The notes beneath the pieces are model-generated. The model made no database searches and was not told the origin of the DNA. It was given only the letters and a program-made list of their open reading frames with translations. DNA of 64,000 nt, taken from positions 248,001 to 312,000 of the forward strand of contig JADKGF010000001.1 of assembly GCA_016717105.1 (NCBI GenBank), given 5' to 3'. Within the stretch, counting starts at the first letter, position 1, and every line of letters begins with the position of its first letter. Both the position numbers and the translations under genes were made by a program. This document shows, piece after piece, positions 36,335 to 44,952 of this stretch. The DNA is from Saprospiraceae bacterium. Lineage in GTDB: Bacteria > Bacteroidota > Bacteroidia > Chitinophagales > Saprospiraceae.

Positions 36335-37285
36335 ATGAAAATCATAGATTATTTTGATAAAGCAAAGGGACAGACATTAGTTTCCTTTGAAGTATTGCCA
36401 CCGCTTAAAGGCGGTAGTATGGCTGATATTTTCCAAACTTTGGATCCACTGATGGAGTTCAAACCACCATTCATTGACGTCACTTATCATAGAGAAGAGT
36501 ATGTGTATAACAAACGACCAAGTGGATATTATGAAAAAACAGCCATTCGCAAACGTCCAGGTACTGTAGGCATCTGTGCTTCTATCATGCATAGATATGG
36601 TATTGACGCGATTCCACACCTGATTTGTGGCGGATTCAGCATAGAAGAAACCGAAAATGCCTTAATTGATCTGAATTTTCTTGGGATCAATAATGTACTT
36701 GCGCTTCGTGGTGATGCGAGACAATTTGAAGATAAGTTTATTCCTGAGCCTGATGGTCATAAATTTGCTGTCGATCTTGTAAAACAAATCAATGATATGA
36801 ATCATGGAATATATCTTGATAGCAATATCGAAAAAGGTACACCGACAGATTTTTGCATTGGCGTGGCTGGTTATCCAGAAAAACACTTTGAGTCTCCAAA
36901 TCTTGCAACTGATATAGAATACCTAAAGCAAAAAATAGATGCGGGTGCGAGTTATATTGTAACACAAATGTTTTTTGACAATGCTAATTTTTTCCGATTT
37001 AGAGATGCTTGTGAAAAAGCAGGTATCAATGTCCCGATCGTACCAGGTCTGAAACCTATCACAAAAAAATACCAACTAAATTCGATACCACGTAAGTTTT
37101 TTATCAATCTTCCAGAAGACTTAGTTTCCGAATTGCACAAAACTGAAGAAAAGGATATAAAAAAATTGGGTATAGAATGGTGTATAAACCAATGTAAAGA
37201 ACTGAAAGCATCAGGTGTACCATGTTTGCATTTTTATACAATGGGTGATGTGGATACTACGTATAAAATTATTGAAAAGATATAA
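36335..37285 (+). CDS. metF: 5,10-methylenetetrahydrofolate reductase
   Basis: A 316-residue FAD-dependent TIM-barrel enzyme that makes 5-methyl-THF for methionine synthesis. Family landmarks are SFEVLPPLKGG near the start (catalytic Glu), FIDVTYHREE, the NNVLALRGDAR segment, GVAGYPEKH and IVTQMFFDNANFFRF. It has its own promoter element and a downstream terminator. No other methionine-cycle genes are adjacent. Confidence 0.94.
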   Translation: MKIIDYFDKAKGQTLVSFEVLPPLKGGSMADIFQTLDPLMEFKPPFIDVTYHREEYVYNKRPSGYYEKTAIRKRPGTVGICASIMHRYGIDAIPHLICGGFSIEETENALIDLNFLGINNVLALRGDARQFEDKFIPEPDGHKFAVDLVKQINDMNHGIYLDSNIEKGTPTDFCIGVAGYPEKHFESPNLATDIEYLKQKIDAGASYIVTQMFFDNANFFRFRDACEKAGINVPIVPGLKPITKKYQLNSIPRKFFINLPEDLVSELHKTEEKDIKKLGIEWCINQCKELKASGVPCLHFYTMGDVDTTYKIIEKI

Positions 37286-37312
37286 ATGTGAATTCTGAGC
37301 AGGTAACGATAA

Positions 37313-37351
37313 TAAAAAAAGCCCAAGGATAAATCTTTGGGCTTTTTTTTT
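37313..37351. terminator. bidirectional rho-independent terminator between metF and the dihaem peroxidase
   Basis: AGCCCAAGG (37320-37328) pairs with CTTTGGGCT (37335-37343), with an A-run before and a T-run after, so it can terminate both convergent genes. Confidence 0.8.
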
Positions 37352-37371
37352 ATTGTAATTATATATAAGTC

Positions 37372-38538
37372 TTACTGTCTGAATGGATCACTCCATTTTG
37401 GATTTGCCGCCATCTCCTTGTCTGTCAATGTTTTAAGGAAAGCCACCAATGCTTTCTTTTCAAGAGAAGATAATTTTAATGGTTTGACATTACCAAGGTT
37501 GTCTTTAAATTTTACATCAAGGTGCTTATGTGGTTTTATGCCTTCACTATAATGATCGACTACTTCTTCTAAAGTACTGAATCTACCATCATGCATATAT
37601 GGTGCAGTGAGTTCGATATTTCTCAGACCAGGGATTTTGAAATTTCCATTACCTAGGCCATTGTCTGCATATACAAGGTCTAAGCCTATATTGGTAGCTC
37701 CACGCAAATCATTATTATTTATAGATCCACCGCCGCCGCCATAAGGATCATTTGGTCCATCAAGTGCACTAAAGTTATTGCCACCATGACATCCAGAGCA
37801 TTTTGCTGTTTCACTATGAAAAATACTCTTTCCTAACATTTCCAGTTCTGTAAAATTAGAAAAATTGTTGGTTTGTCCTATGTCAAGTTTTGATCTGTTG
37901 GTAGTTATAGAACCTACAAACTGTGACAAAGCCATAGAAATTTTTTCGGCTGTGACTTCTTCACTTCCATATGCTTTTTTGAATAATTCGGTATAATAAT
38001 CGGTTTTTTCGATTTTTTGGACTAAGTTATCCAAGTTTTCCATGCCCATTTCGATGTGATTCTGTACAGGCTGAAGCGACAATTCGTGAATGTTTTTTGA
38101 CCTTGAGTCCCAAAACAAATTGTTCTGTACGATCGGGTTTGTGATAGCCATACTGTTGCGTGTTGTGACTCTACCTTCAAATCCAGTACTGAATCTTAAT
38201 CCATCCGCAAAGCCTTTGTCTTGATGATGACAAGTACCACACGACACAGTATTGTTTAATGACAACTTCTTATCGTAAAATAAAACTCTACCTAAAGTTG
38301 CTCCCCAAGGTGTAATTTCTGTTTTTTTAGTAATAACTACAGGGACACCATTTATAAATTCGAATTGATTGAATGTAGATCCAGCAGGTGCAGTCCCGAC
38401 GGGTAACGCAAGATTATCGTAATCATATGGCTGTGCTGGAAGTGTAGGTTTTACGTCTTCTGTCACAATTAAAGCCTTATCGCCGCACGATATTAGCAAA
38501 GTTGCAAATGCAAATAGAAAAAATTTGAGTGTCTTCAT
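37372..38538 (-). CDS. dihaem cytochrome c peroxidase (MauG/CcpA family) lipoprotein
   Basis: A 388-residue protein with a lipoprotein signal (MKTLKFFLFAFATLLISCGD). Two c-type haem motifs are visible: CGTCHH near residue 108 and CSGCHG near residue 255. The C-terminal part includes PYMHDGRF and a DHYSEG segment typical of bacterial dihaem peroxidases. It reduces H2O2 with electrons from a c-type donor, or performs a MauG-like oxidation, outside the inner membrane. The start at 38538 is chosen because the frame start at 38568 falls inside a TAnnTTTG element. Confidence 0.88.
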   Translation of the reverse strand: MKTLKFFLFAFATLLISCGDKALIVTEDVKPTLPAQPYDYDNLALPVGTAPAGSTFNQFEFINGVPVVITKKTEITPWGATLGRVLFYDKKLSLNNTVSCGTCHHQDKGFADGLRFSTGFEGRVTTRNSMAITNPIVQNNLFWDSRSKNIHELSLQPVQNHIEMGMENLDNLVQKIEKTDYYTELFKKAYGSEEVTAEKISMALSQFVGSITTNRSKLDIGQTNNFSNFTELEMLGKSIFHSETAKCSGCHGGNNFSALDGPNDPYGGGGGSINNNDLRGATNIGLDLVYADNGLGNGNFKIPGLRNIELTAPYMHDGRFSTLEEVVDHYSEGIKPHKHLDVKFKDNLGNVKPLKLSSLEKKALVAFLKTLTDKEMAANPKWSDPFRQ

Positions 38539-38565
38539 AACTAATTGATTTTTAAAAATTTGATT

Positions 38566-38573
38566 CAAAAATA
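38566..38573 (-). promoter_or_regulatory. TAnnTTTG element upstream of the dihaem peroxidase
   Basis: The minus strand reads TATTTTTG, 27 bases before the ATG at 38538. Confidence 0.45.
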
Positions 38574-38616
38574 TGTGTATTCTTTGAGATTGTCAATACT
38601 TTGTAAAATTTTAACA

Positions 38617-39207
38617 TTAATAAAGTCTAATATTAACAAAAATAGCTGTTGGAAGTTGAAAATTGATAAGAATACCTTCATCATCAGTATTTGTTGCAAT
38701 TTGGAAAGCAGCTTCCGTGGAAATAAATATTCGCTTCCCAAAATGGTATTCAAGGCCATAACCTTTAGAAAATCCAAAATTTGCTACTTCATCGAGTGCT
38801 TCGAAAAATACATCATAAGCACTGGTATAGGTGATTTTTTTATCCTTAGTGATCGGATGTCGGGTCTCAATTCCCAAAGCCAAGTACCCAAAAGCATTTC
38901 CTAAATTAATTGATTTAGAATTTATATCGGCACCAAAATTAAGTCGGAAGGCTCTTTTTGAATAATATTTTTTCCATCTGAGCCCTATATTTCCTGCGTT
39001 ATTTTCACCAAGATTAAATGGAACAAATTTTGAAATCAAAGGAGTAAAATTGATTCCGATCTCTTTGGTGTATGACCAATAATAAGGATCATCCTCATAT
39101 GAATCTTCAATATTATAAACGGTTACCTTTTCTTTGTCGTTATCGGTCTGAGCAATACCCAAAACGGCGGTATTGCATAAAATTATAAGAAGTATAAGTA
39201 GTCTCAT
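38617..39207 (-). CDS. secreted outer-membrane-barrel-like protein, paralogue B
   Basis: A 196-residue protein with a signal peptide (MRLLILLIILCNTAVLGIAQ). The body is rich in alternating aromatic/hydrophobic strands with an ending typical of barrels (AIFVNIRLY). It resembles the preceding gene: KEIGINFTPLISKFVPFN aligns with NELGINVTNVIGNLLSLN, and the following K(Y/F)xSxRAFRLNFG with FGKYSFRSAFNFN. The ATGA overlap at 39205-39209 implies coupling with that gene. Function unknown. Confidence 0.65.
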   Translation of the reverse strand: MRLLILLIILCNTAVLGIAQTDNDKEKVTVYNIEDSYEDDPYYWSYTKEIGINFTPLISKFVPFNLGENNAGNIGLRWKKYYSKRAFRLNFGADINSKSINLGNAFGYLALGIETRHPITKDKKITYTSAYDVFFEALDEVANFGFSKGYGLEYHFGKRIFISTEAAFQIATNTDDEGILINFQLPTAIFVNIRLY

Positions 39208-39878
39208 CAGAATGCAATATTTAAGAACAAGGTTTGTGGCAATTTTAGATCAACATTGGTAGTAGATTTATCCGGTTCGTCTGTTTCAACACCATTAGTA
39301 ATCAACGATTGTGTAGAATTAGAATAAAATCCATACAAAGAGCATTCCGAGCTAAAAAAGATTCGGTCTGATAATTTAAATTCTAATCTTACCATTGGGC
39401 CAGTACCTACACCTATGTTATTTATTTTATTGATAAAGGTAGTACCATTGAAATTAAAATCTAAAATTTCAGATTGTTCTTTACCGTAATTTGCCAATAT
39501 ATCAAAACCATATGAAAACATCATTCTTTTGCTTAGTACCAAATGCCACTCCAAGCCAGCCCTCAAATCTGCATTAAAAATATTTAACTTTCGTTCAATA
39601 AAATTATTTTGGAAGAAATCTTGTGTGCGGGTATTTTTTACATTGAAATTGAATGCTGAACGAAAAGAATATTTGCCGAAATGTCTTCGAAAAGTCACGC
39701 CATAAGGTGAATCATCGGTGTTTGGATTCAAGCTTAATAAATTGCCAATGACATTTGTTACATTGATACCCAGTTCATTTTTATACAAATAGAAATCTTT
39801 TATAGCGTATTGCTTTTCCTGAGCAAAAGTCCCACTAACTCCAGCAAGTAAGACTATAATAACGTAAATATATCTCAT
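39207..39878 (-). CDS. secreted outer-membrane-barrel-like protein, paralogue A
   Basis: A 223-residue protein starting MRYIYVIIVLLAGVSGTFAQ, a signal peptide, so the ATG at 39878 is preferred to 39890. The mature part has barrel-like beta strands and ends in an aromatic residue (LFLNIAF). It is paralogous to the gene that overlaps its stop codon. No known family is recognised. The pair may be membrane-embedded structural or transport barrels (inference). Confidence 0.65.
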   Translation of the reverse strand: MRYIYVIIVLLAGVSGTFAQEKQYAIKDFYLYKNELGINVTNVIGNLLSLNPNTDDSPYGVTFRRHFGKYSFRSAFNFNVKNTRTQDFFQNNFIERKLNIFNADLRAGLEWHLVLSKRMMFSYGFDILANYGKEQSEILDFNFNGTTFINKINNIGVGTGPMVRLEFKLSDRIFFSSECSLYGFYSNSTQSLITNGVETDEPDKSTTNVDLKLPQTLFLNIAF

Positions 39879-39988
39879 AACGATTAGCATTTAATGTTCA
39901 TAACGAGGAGAATGATCAAATGTTGTTTGACCATAAAAAATTCTTGGAGTTTAGATAGCTATTTATATTGTAATCGAAAGCTGTTAAT

Positions 39989-40840
39989 TTACAACAACTC
40001 TCCAAAGGTATCTCCAGCACCGATGTCTCCGGTTTTGAATCCTTTGGTAAACCATTTCATTCTCTGCTCGGATGTGCCGTGCGTATAAGTTTCTGGTCTT
40101 GTGTATCCTTGAGTAGCATTTTGTATATTGTCATCACCTACCGCTGCTGCTGCATTAATGGCTTCTTCAACATCACCTTCTTCTAGATATTTTTGTTCGT
40201 AATGCGCCCAAACACCTGCAAAAAAGTCAGCTTGTAATTCTGTGGCGACTTGCACTTGATTTCCTTGAGCTTCTCTTAGTTGCCTTCTCATATTTTGGGT
40301 CTTGTCCAATACACCCAATTGATGTTGTACATGATGCCCAACCTCGTGTGCGATCACATAAGCAATAGCAAAATCTCCACCTTCAGCACCAAATCGGTCT
40401 CTCAAGGTATTAAAAAACGACATATCCATATATAGCGTCTCATCTCCTGGACAATAAAATGGTCCTGTATTGCCACTAGCACCACCACATGCTGACTGGA
40501 TTACATCTTTAAAAAGTATCATTTTGGGCTCACGGTATGTCATACCTTTCTCACGAAAGACGCGATGCCATGTATCTTCGGTAGATGCTAGCACAGTCGA
40601 TATAAATTGTCCAACGACTTTTTCTTCAGCTGTTAATTCTACAGCCTGTTGTTGTTGGGTGTTTTGGTTTAATTGATTTTCGAGGGCTTGAGCAACTTGT
40701 GCGCTGTCGCCACCCAAAAATAACTGTACTAATAGAAATATAAGACCTAAAGCTCCACCACCGGCGATAACTTTGCCAGTATTGCCCATACCTCTTCTAT
40801 CTTCTAAGTTGTCGCTCTGGCGACGTCCTTCCCATTTCAT
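39989..40840 (-). CDS. YpfJ-family neutral zinc metallopeptidase
   Basis: A 283-residue protein with the family N-terminus MKWEGRRQSDNLEDRRG, a membrane helix at about 24-46 (VIAGGGALGLIFLLVQLFLGG), a Gln-rich linker, and the zinc motif AHEVGHHVQ near residue 167. TELQADFFAGVWAHY further on supplies the third ligand. It is anchored in the inner membrane with the peptidase outside. Substrate unknown. Confidence 0.92.
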   Translation of the reverse strand: MKWEGRRQSDNLEDRRGMGNTGKVIAGGGALGLIFLLVQLFLGGDSAQVAQALENQLNQNTQQQQAVELTAEEKVVGQFISTVLASTEDTWHRVFREKGMTYREPKMILFKDVIQSACGGASGNTGPFYCPGDETLYMDMSFFNTLRDRFGAEGGDFAIAYVIAHEVGHHVQHQLGVLDKTQNMRRQLREAQGNQVQVATELQADFFAGVWAHYEQKYLEEGDVEEAINAAAAVGDDNIQNATQGYTRPETYTHGTSEQRMKWFTKGFKTGDIGAGDTFGELL

Positions 40841-41017
40841 TGCTTATAATTGATTTTGATTCTTTGAAAATTTAATACAATGATACATGTTTTTTGAGAT
40901 ATATACCATGTCAGAAATATAAATTTATTACCAAAAGTTGGATTTTCTTCGGTACATGTTCAATTCTACTTATCAAATAAAGTAAATGGTATCAAATTTT
41001 TGATGAATTATATCTCA

Positions 41018-41239
41018 TTAAGTGGCGGAAGCACTATAGGCAAGTATTGCATCGATGGATCGTTTTCGCGGGCTGAAAGTGACTTTTGGTAAGGCCTTGT
41101 ATCCTATTAAATAATCATTTACAGAATCCATCATTGTGCTATCATCCTCCATGGCAAATTCCATTTCGAGTTTTTCGAAGAGATCACACTCTTTGTATAT
41201 GAATTGAATGATTTGATTTTCAGTGTAGCAATGTGCCAT
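41018..41239 (-). CDS. small conserved Bacteroidota protein
   Basis: A 73-residue protein without signal peptide. The pattern IIQFIYKECDLFEKLEMEFAMEDD...FSPRKRSIDAILAYS resembles a family of short Bacteroidota proteins with an anti-sigma-like helical N-terminus but without the Zn-binding Cys. It stands alone between ypfJ and the DUF2147 gene, with a 177-base gap before it. Function unknown. Confidence 0.55.
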   Translation of the reverse strand: MAHCYTENQIIQFIYKECDLFEKLEMEFAMEDDSTMMDSVNDYLIGYKALPKVTFSPRKRSIDAILAYSASAT

Positions 41240-41320
41240 GCATTAGATTTTAGGGTGAAAAAATATTAAATCTATGCAAATAACATCAATATATGCTATT
41301 TTATTGCGTAAGCAAAGAAA

Positions 41321-41746
41321 TTATTTCACTTTATACCACGTTTGGGTTCTACCCAAAATCGATACACCCATGAATCCTCGAACCTTCAATTTATCCTTAC
41401 CATCTAGTTCGATTTTACATGAATAAATCTTGCCACTTTTAGGATCTAGGATTTCTCCATTTTCCCATTTATTGCCCACTTTTACCATGTCCCAAAGGAT
41501 GTCCATTCCTACGAGACTTTTGCCTTTTTTGTCTCCAGTACATTGGTCACATTTGGTAATTGTAGCTGAAGGAAGCAGTTTTATCACTTTGCCACGCAAT
41601 TTGCCATTGTGTTCATAAATTTCTATGTGTGATTTTTCCTTTACATCACTATCGTCGAGATTTTTCCATATACCGATGGCATTTTGCGAAAACCCTGATT
41701 GTACAAAGATCCCTAAAAGTATGAAAAGGCTGATTCTATATTTCAT
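41321..41746 (-). CDS. secreted DUF2147 protein
   Basis: A 141-residue protein starting MKYRISLFILLGIFVQSGFSQ, a signal peptide. The DUF2147 lipocalin-like domain follows (IGIWKNLDDSD, HNGKLRGKVIKL, CDQCTGDKKGKSLVGM, GEILDPKSGKIYSCK, LKVRGFMGVSILGRTQTWYK). Function unknown. The start at 41746 is chosen; the longer frame from 41776 overlaps the stop of the upstream gene and precedes the signal peptide. Confidence 0.88.
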   Translation of the reverse strand: MKYRISLFILLGIFVQSGFSQNAIGIWKNLDDSDVKEKSHIEIYEHNGKLRGKVIKLLPSATITKCDQCTGDKKGKSLVGMDILWDMVKVGNKWENGEILDPKSGKIYSCKIELDGKDKLKVRGFMGVSILGRTQTWYKVK

Positions 41747-41775
41747 AAAAATGATATTTTGTGAAGTATAACACA

Positions 41776-42141
41776 TTAATAATTTTCGAGTTCACGCGGG
41801 TGCCAAAAAACTGATGCCATATTTGAAATTTTATTATTTACGACTATAATATTTTCATCTTCGAGTCTCTTTTGCATCAAATCTGGTGTAGCGAAATGTA
41901 ATCTACCGGATAATTCTCCCAATCTATTTACCACTCGATGGGCTGGAACATGGTCTTCGGCATGGTGACAGTGATTGAGTGCCCATCCAACCATACGCGC
42001 CGAACCTAATCCTAAGAAGTCAGCAATAGCACCATAGGTACTGACTTTGCCACGAGGAATCAATCGGGTCACATCATATACTTTTTCAAAATAATGCTGC
42101 TCAAAAGTATCTTTAGTAGCAGAAGGTTTTTTTGTAGGCAT
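41776..42141 (-). CDS. alkyltransferase-like DNA-damage protein (MGMT family, no acceptor Cys)
   Basis: A 121-residue winged-helix DNA-binding domain of the O6-alkylguanine-DNA alkyltransferase family: LIPRGKVSTYGAIADFLG, ARMVGWALNHC and the active-site block VPAHRVVNRLGELSG. The acceptor Cys of PCHRV is replaced by Ala (PAHR), as in alkyltransferase-like (ATL) proteins, which bind O6-alkylguanine and hand it to nucleotide excision repair. It therefore cannot be a true methyl acceptor. The start at 42141 gives MPTKKPSATKD; a promoter element lies 19 bases upstream. Confidence 0.87.
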   Translation of the reverse strand: MPTKKPSATKDTFEQHYFEKVYDVTRLIPRGKVSTYGAIADFLGLGSARMVGWALNHCHHAEDHVPAHRVVNRLGELSGRLHFATPDLMQKRLEDENIIVVNNKISNMASVFWHPRELENY

Positions 42142-42150
42142 CGGACTTAC

Positions 42151-42158
42151 TACTTTTG
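42151..42158 (+). promoter_or_regulatory. TAnnTTTG element for the TrpF-like gene
   Basis: TACTTTTG, 15 bases before the ATG at 42174. It sits back to back with the minus-strand element at 42161-42168. Confidence 0.5.
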
Positions 42159-42160
42159 CA

Positions 42161-42168
42161 CAAAAATA
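42161..42168 (-). promoter_or_regulatory. TAnnTTTG element for the alkyltransferase-like gene
   Basis: The minus strand reads TATTTTTG, 19 bases before the ATG at 42141. It is divergent from the plus element two bases away. Confidence 0.45.
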
Positions 42169-42173
42169 ACATA

Positions 42174-42774
42174 ATGCCCGCAATAAAAATCAAAATAAAT
42201 AAAGTTAACAATTTGACGGATGCCAGATATTTTGCAGCGATGGGTGCAGATTATCTTGGGTTCTGCTGCAATTTGGAGACTGAGCGATATTGTTCCCCTA
42301 CCCGAATCAAAGAAATCACTGACTGGGTAGAAGGACCACAGTTTGTGTTGGAACTTGACGGTTGGCAATCATTAGAAGAGATTGATACCTTATTAGACTT
42401 TAATTTGGGTCAAGCCTTGCATTTCGGGGCATTTGCGACGTATGAAGATCAATTTTCCTTACCTGTTTTTAAAGATATAATTTTGAAAATATGGAGCAGA
42501 CCAATATTAGCAATATAGATTTTCCTGTGGTAAGATCAGAAAAAATTATGACAGTTTTACGGAAAATGAAATTGATAGATTAAAACAATGGATTTCGGGC
42601 AAAAATGTATTCCTCGATATTCCGGTAGATGGAGAAATGCTAAAGAAAATGATTGAAACTTTACCAGTTTATGGACTTATCCTTCGTGGTGGCGAAGAAG
42701 AGAAGACAGGACTGAAATCTTTTGAAAACCTTGATGCGATTTTTGATATTCTTCACGAGTACAATGCGGAATAG
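42174..42774 (+). pseudogene. TrpF-like TIM-barrel protein, interrupted by two frameshifts (probable sequence errors)
   Basis: The first frame gives MPAIKIKINKVNNLTDARYF and AAMGADYLGF, which match the phosphoribosylanthranilate isomerase (TrpF) start, to about 42488. Adding one A to the A-run at 42486-42489 continues with NMEQTNISNIDFPVVRSEK. Adding one A to the run at 42540-42545 continues with NYDSFTENEIDRLKQW and IPVDGEMLKKMI to a stop at 42774. The repaired protein is about 200 residues, the TrpF length. The catalytic Cys of the KICG motif is absent (KINKVNN), so TrpF activity is doubtful. No trp genes are nearby. It is followed after 3 bp by a helical protein gene. Confidence 0.72.
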
Positions 42775-42777
42775 CCG

Positions 42778-43256
42778 ATGAAACCAGCCACTTTAGTGCA
42801 AATAAGAAAAGAACTCGAGACTATTTCGCCACAACGGCTCATGGCATTGACATTGAGACTTATCAAATTAAAATCTGAAAACAAAGAGTTTGTTTCTTAT
42901 TTGTTATTTGACGAAGGTCAATTATCAGAATATCTGGCAGATTTGAAATTTGAAATTTCAGAAGTGCTTGATGGTGCTTCATTTTCGCAATCGCTTATTG
43001 CTAAAAAAGCTTTAAGAAAATGCCAAAAATCCATCACAAAGCACGCTAGGTACATGGGATCCAAGGATGCCGAAGCTGAATTGTATATGTTCATGATTAG
43101 AAAGATCCACGAAAAGGGCATCAACAAATATACTCATCGTACGATTCAGATTATTTATTTGCGCTGTATCGAACGGGTAAAAAATTACTTCCCAATATAC
43201 ATGATGACCTAAGAGGAGACTTTGAAATAGAAATTCAAAACTTATTAAAATATTGA
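42778..43256 (+). pseudogene. conserved helical protein of unknown function, one frameshift near the C-terminus
   Basis: The intact frame runs 42778-43212 (144 residues) and ends in an atypical YFPIYMMT. Adding one A to the A6 run at 43179-43184 replaces that tail with KLLPNIHDDLRGDFEIEIQN and stops at 43256, giving about 159 residues. The protein is helical and charged, without signal peptide or membrane helix. The KLLPNIHDDL segment resembles the C-terminus of a short Bacteroidota family that I recognise only as uncharacterised. It begins 3 bp after the TrpF-like gene, so coupled translation is likely. Confidence 0.6.
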
Positions 43257-43330
43257 ATTAAAATATCGAAATAGACGATTATTAATTGTATTATATGACG
43301 CAAGTCATAGTTTAGGCCTAATCAACACTT

Positions 43331-43338
43331 TAATTTTG
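43331..43338 (+). promoter_or_regulatory. TAnnTTTG element upstream of the haloperoxidase-like gene
   Basis: TAATTTTG, 33 bases before the ATG at 43372. Confidence 0.45.
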
Positions 43339-43371
43339 CGCCATCTTTTATAATTTTTAAAAAATTTCGAT

Positions 43372-44775
43372 ATGCAGACAAGACAGTTTTTTAATTTTCT
43401 ATCCCTATTGGTCGTTGGTACCATGTTGGTATTTAGTTCATGTAAAAAAGACGTGACTGATGATCAAGATCCAACATTTAAAACAGTAAATACATATGAT
43501 CATCAGATCATTCATGAATGGAATAACCTATTCACGGAGATTGATAAAAAGGCAGAAGGTTATAGGCCTTGTCCTACCGCCAATGTTTTAGGTTATCTTG
43601 GACTTGCAAACTATGAGGCGACTGTAGCGGGTATGTCTGATTATCAGTCATTAGCCGACAGATACGAAGGCTTATCTATTCCAGAAATTTCAAGTGAAAA
43701 AGAATATCATTGGCCAAGTGTAATCAATGCCGTAAACAAGTATTTGTTAGAAAGATTTTTCCCAGATGTAGAACAGCCATTATTTGGCAATATCAAAAAC
43801 CTAAGTGATAAATTTGAAAAACAATACATTTCAGAAGTAGGGCAAGATGTTTATATCAGATCAAAAAATCATGGTGAATCTGTTGCAGCTGCCATATGGG
43901 ATTGGATGAAAAAAGATGTCGTTACTTTTGATGGTTATAAAGACCCATTTAAGGAAAATACTTGGAGAGACCGACTAAATGAACCAGGTGCATGGACACC
44001 TACAGTCCCAGGACCAGGAGAAGGAATGTTTGCATATTGGGGAAAAGGAAGGACATTAGCAATCAAGGAGGATCAAAAAATTTGCAGACCCTATACTTCT
44101 TATGTAGGTCCATTTAGTGAGGCCAACAATTCTGGTTTATATGCTCAGGCGATTGAGGTTATGTCACAAAATACACCATCGCTTTCTTATCAAACAGAGT
44201 GGCTTGGCGAGTTTTGGAGTGATGATTTTGTAAACCTTACGTTTTCTCCACCATCAAGATGGATTGCTATTGTAGAGCAAGTATATGATAATGAAGATGC
44301 CAATCTTGAAGAAGCTGTAGTTTGTAATGCAAAAATAGGTATTGCACTACACGATGCTGCGATTGCTTGCTGGAATTCAAAATTCCACTATAATATTGAA
44401 AGACCAGAGTCATATATCAAGCGATTGATTGACCCAACTTGGGAGCCAAATCTGGATAATCCATACAGCGGTGAACAAGGTATATCACCATCTTTCCCTG
44501 GTTATCCATCAGGTCACGCTACTTTTGCCTCTTCATCAGCTGAGGTTATTGCTAGTGTATTTGGATATGCGTATGGTATGACAGATAATTGTCACAAAAA
44601 CAGAGCAGAATTTTCTGGTTATCCAAGAGCATTCAATAGTTTCTATGAGATGGCTTTAGAATGTTCATGGTCGAGAGTTCCATTGGGTGTACACTTTAGA
44701 ATGGATGCAGAAGAAGGAATGCGTTTTGGAACAGAAATAGGACGTACCGTTAATAATCTTCCTTGGAAAAAGTGA
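43372..44775 (+). CDS. vanadium-dependent haloperoxidase / PAP2-superfamily lipoprotein
   Basis: A 467-residue protein with lipoprotein signal (LLVVGTMLVFSSCKK). The C-terminal core has the acid-phosphatase/haloperoxidase motifs: YNIERPESYIK, FPGYPSGHATFASSSAEV and SRVPLGVHFRMDAEEGMRFG. Homologues in Bacteroidota are annotated as vanadium-dependent haloperoxidases, but many are probably phosphatases; the sequence cannot decide. It has its own promoter element and is followed by two terminators. Confidence 0.85.
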   Translation: MQTRQFFNFLSLLVVGTMLVFSSCKKDVTDDQDPTFKTVNTYDHQIIHEWNNLFTEIDKKAEGYRPCPTANVLGYLGLANYEATVAGMSDYQSLADRYEGLSIPEISSEKEYHWPSVINAVNKYLLERFFPDVEQPLFGNIKNLSDKFEKQYISEVGQDVYIRSKNHGESVAAAIWDWMKKDVVTFDGYKDPFKENTWRDRLNEPGAWTPTVPGPGEGMFAYWGKGRTLAIKEDQKICRPYTSYVGPFSEANNSGLYAQAIEVMSQNTPSLSYQTEWLGEFWSDDFVNLTFSPPSRWIAIVEQVYDNEDANLEEAVVCNAKIGIALHDAAIACWNSKFHYNIERPESYIKRLIDPTWEPNLDNPYSGEQGISPSFPGYPSGHATFASSSAEVIASVFGYAYGMTDNCHKNRAEFSGYPRAFNSFYEMALECSWSRVPLGVHFRMDAEEGMRFGTEIGRTVNNLPWKK

Positions 44776-44797
44776 TACTTTTCATAATTGATTTTAT

Positions 44798-44832
44798 TGG
44801 CCATTTGACACAAATTCAGATGGCCATTTTTA
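44798..44832 (+). terminator. rho-independent terminator after the haloperoxidase-like gene
   Basis: TGGCCATTTG (44798-44807) and CAGATGGCCA (44817-44826) form a 10-bp stem with one G-T pair, followed by a T-run. Confidence 0.7.
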
Positions 44833-44864
44833 AATAGCCTTTCTCTGATAGGTTTTATAAATGC

Positions 44865-44898
44865 AAGTAGTGGTATAGAATTATATCACTACTTTTTT
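44865..44898 (+). terminator. second hairpin with T-run between the haloperoxidase gene and tRNA
   Basis: AAGTAGTGGTATA (44865-44877) and TATATCACTACTT (44882-44894) form a 13-bp stem with one G-T pair and a 4-base loop, followed by a T-run on the plus strand. Confidence 0.6.
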
Positions 44899-44952
44899 AT
44901 TTATCAATTCTTTTGGGTAAATTTATGATAATGAATTCTTGTAAAATAAAAA

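Noticed and set aside
42156..42173. TTG start adding MHKNNI to the TrpF-like protein
   Set aside because: It lies inside the TACTTTTG element; ATG 42174 gives the family N-terminus.
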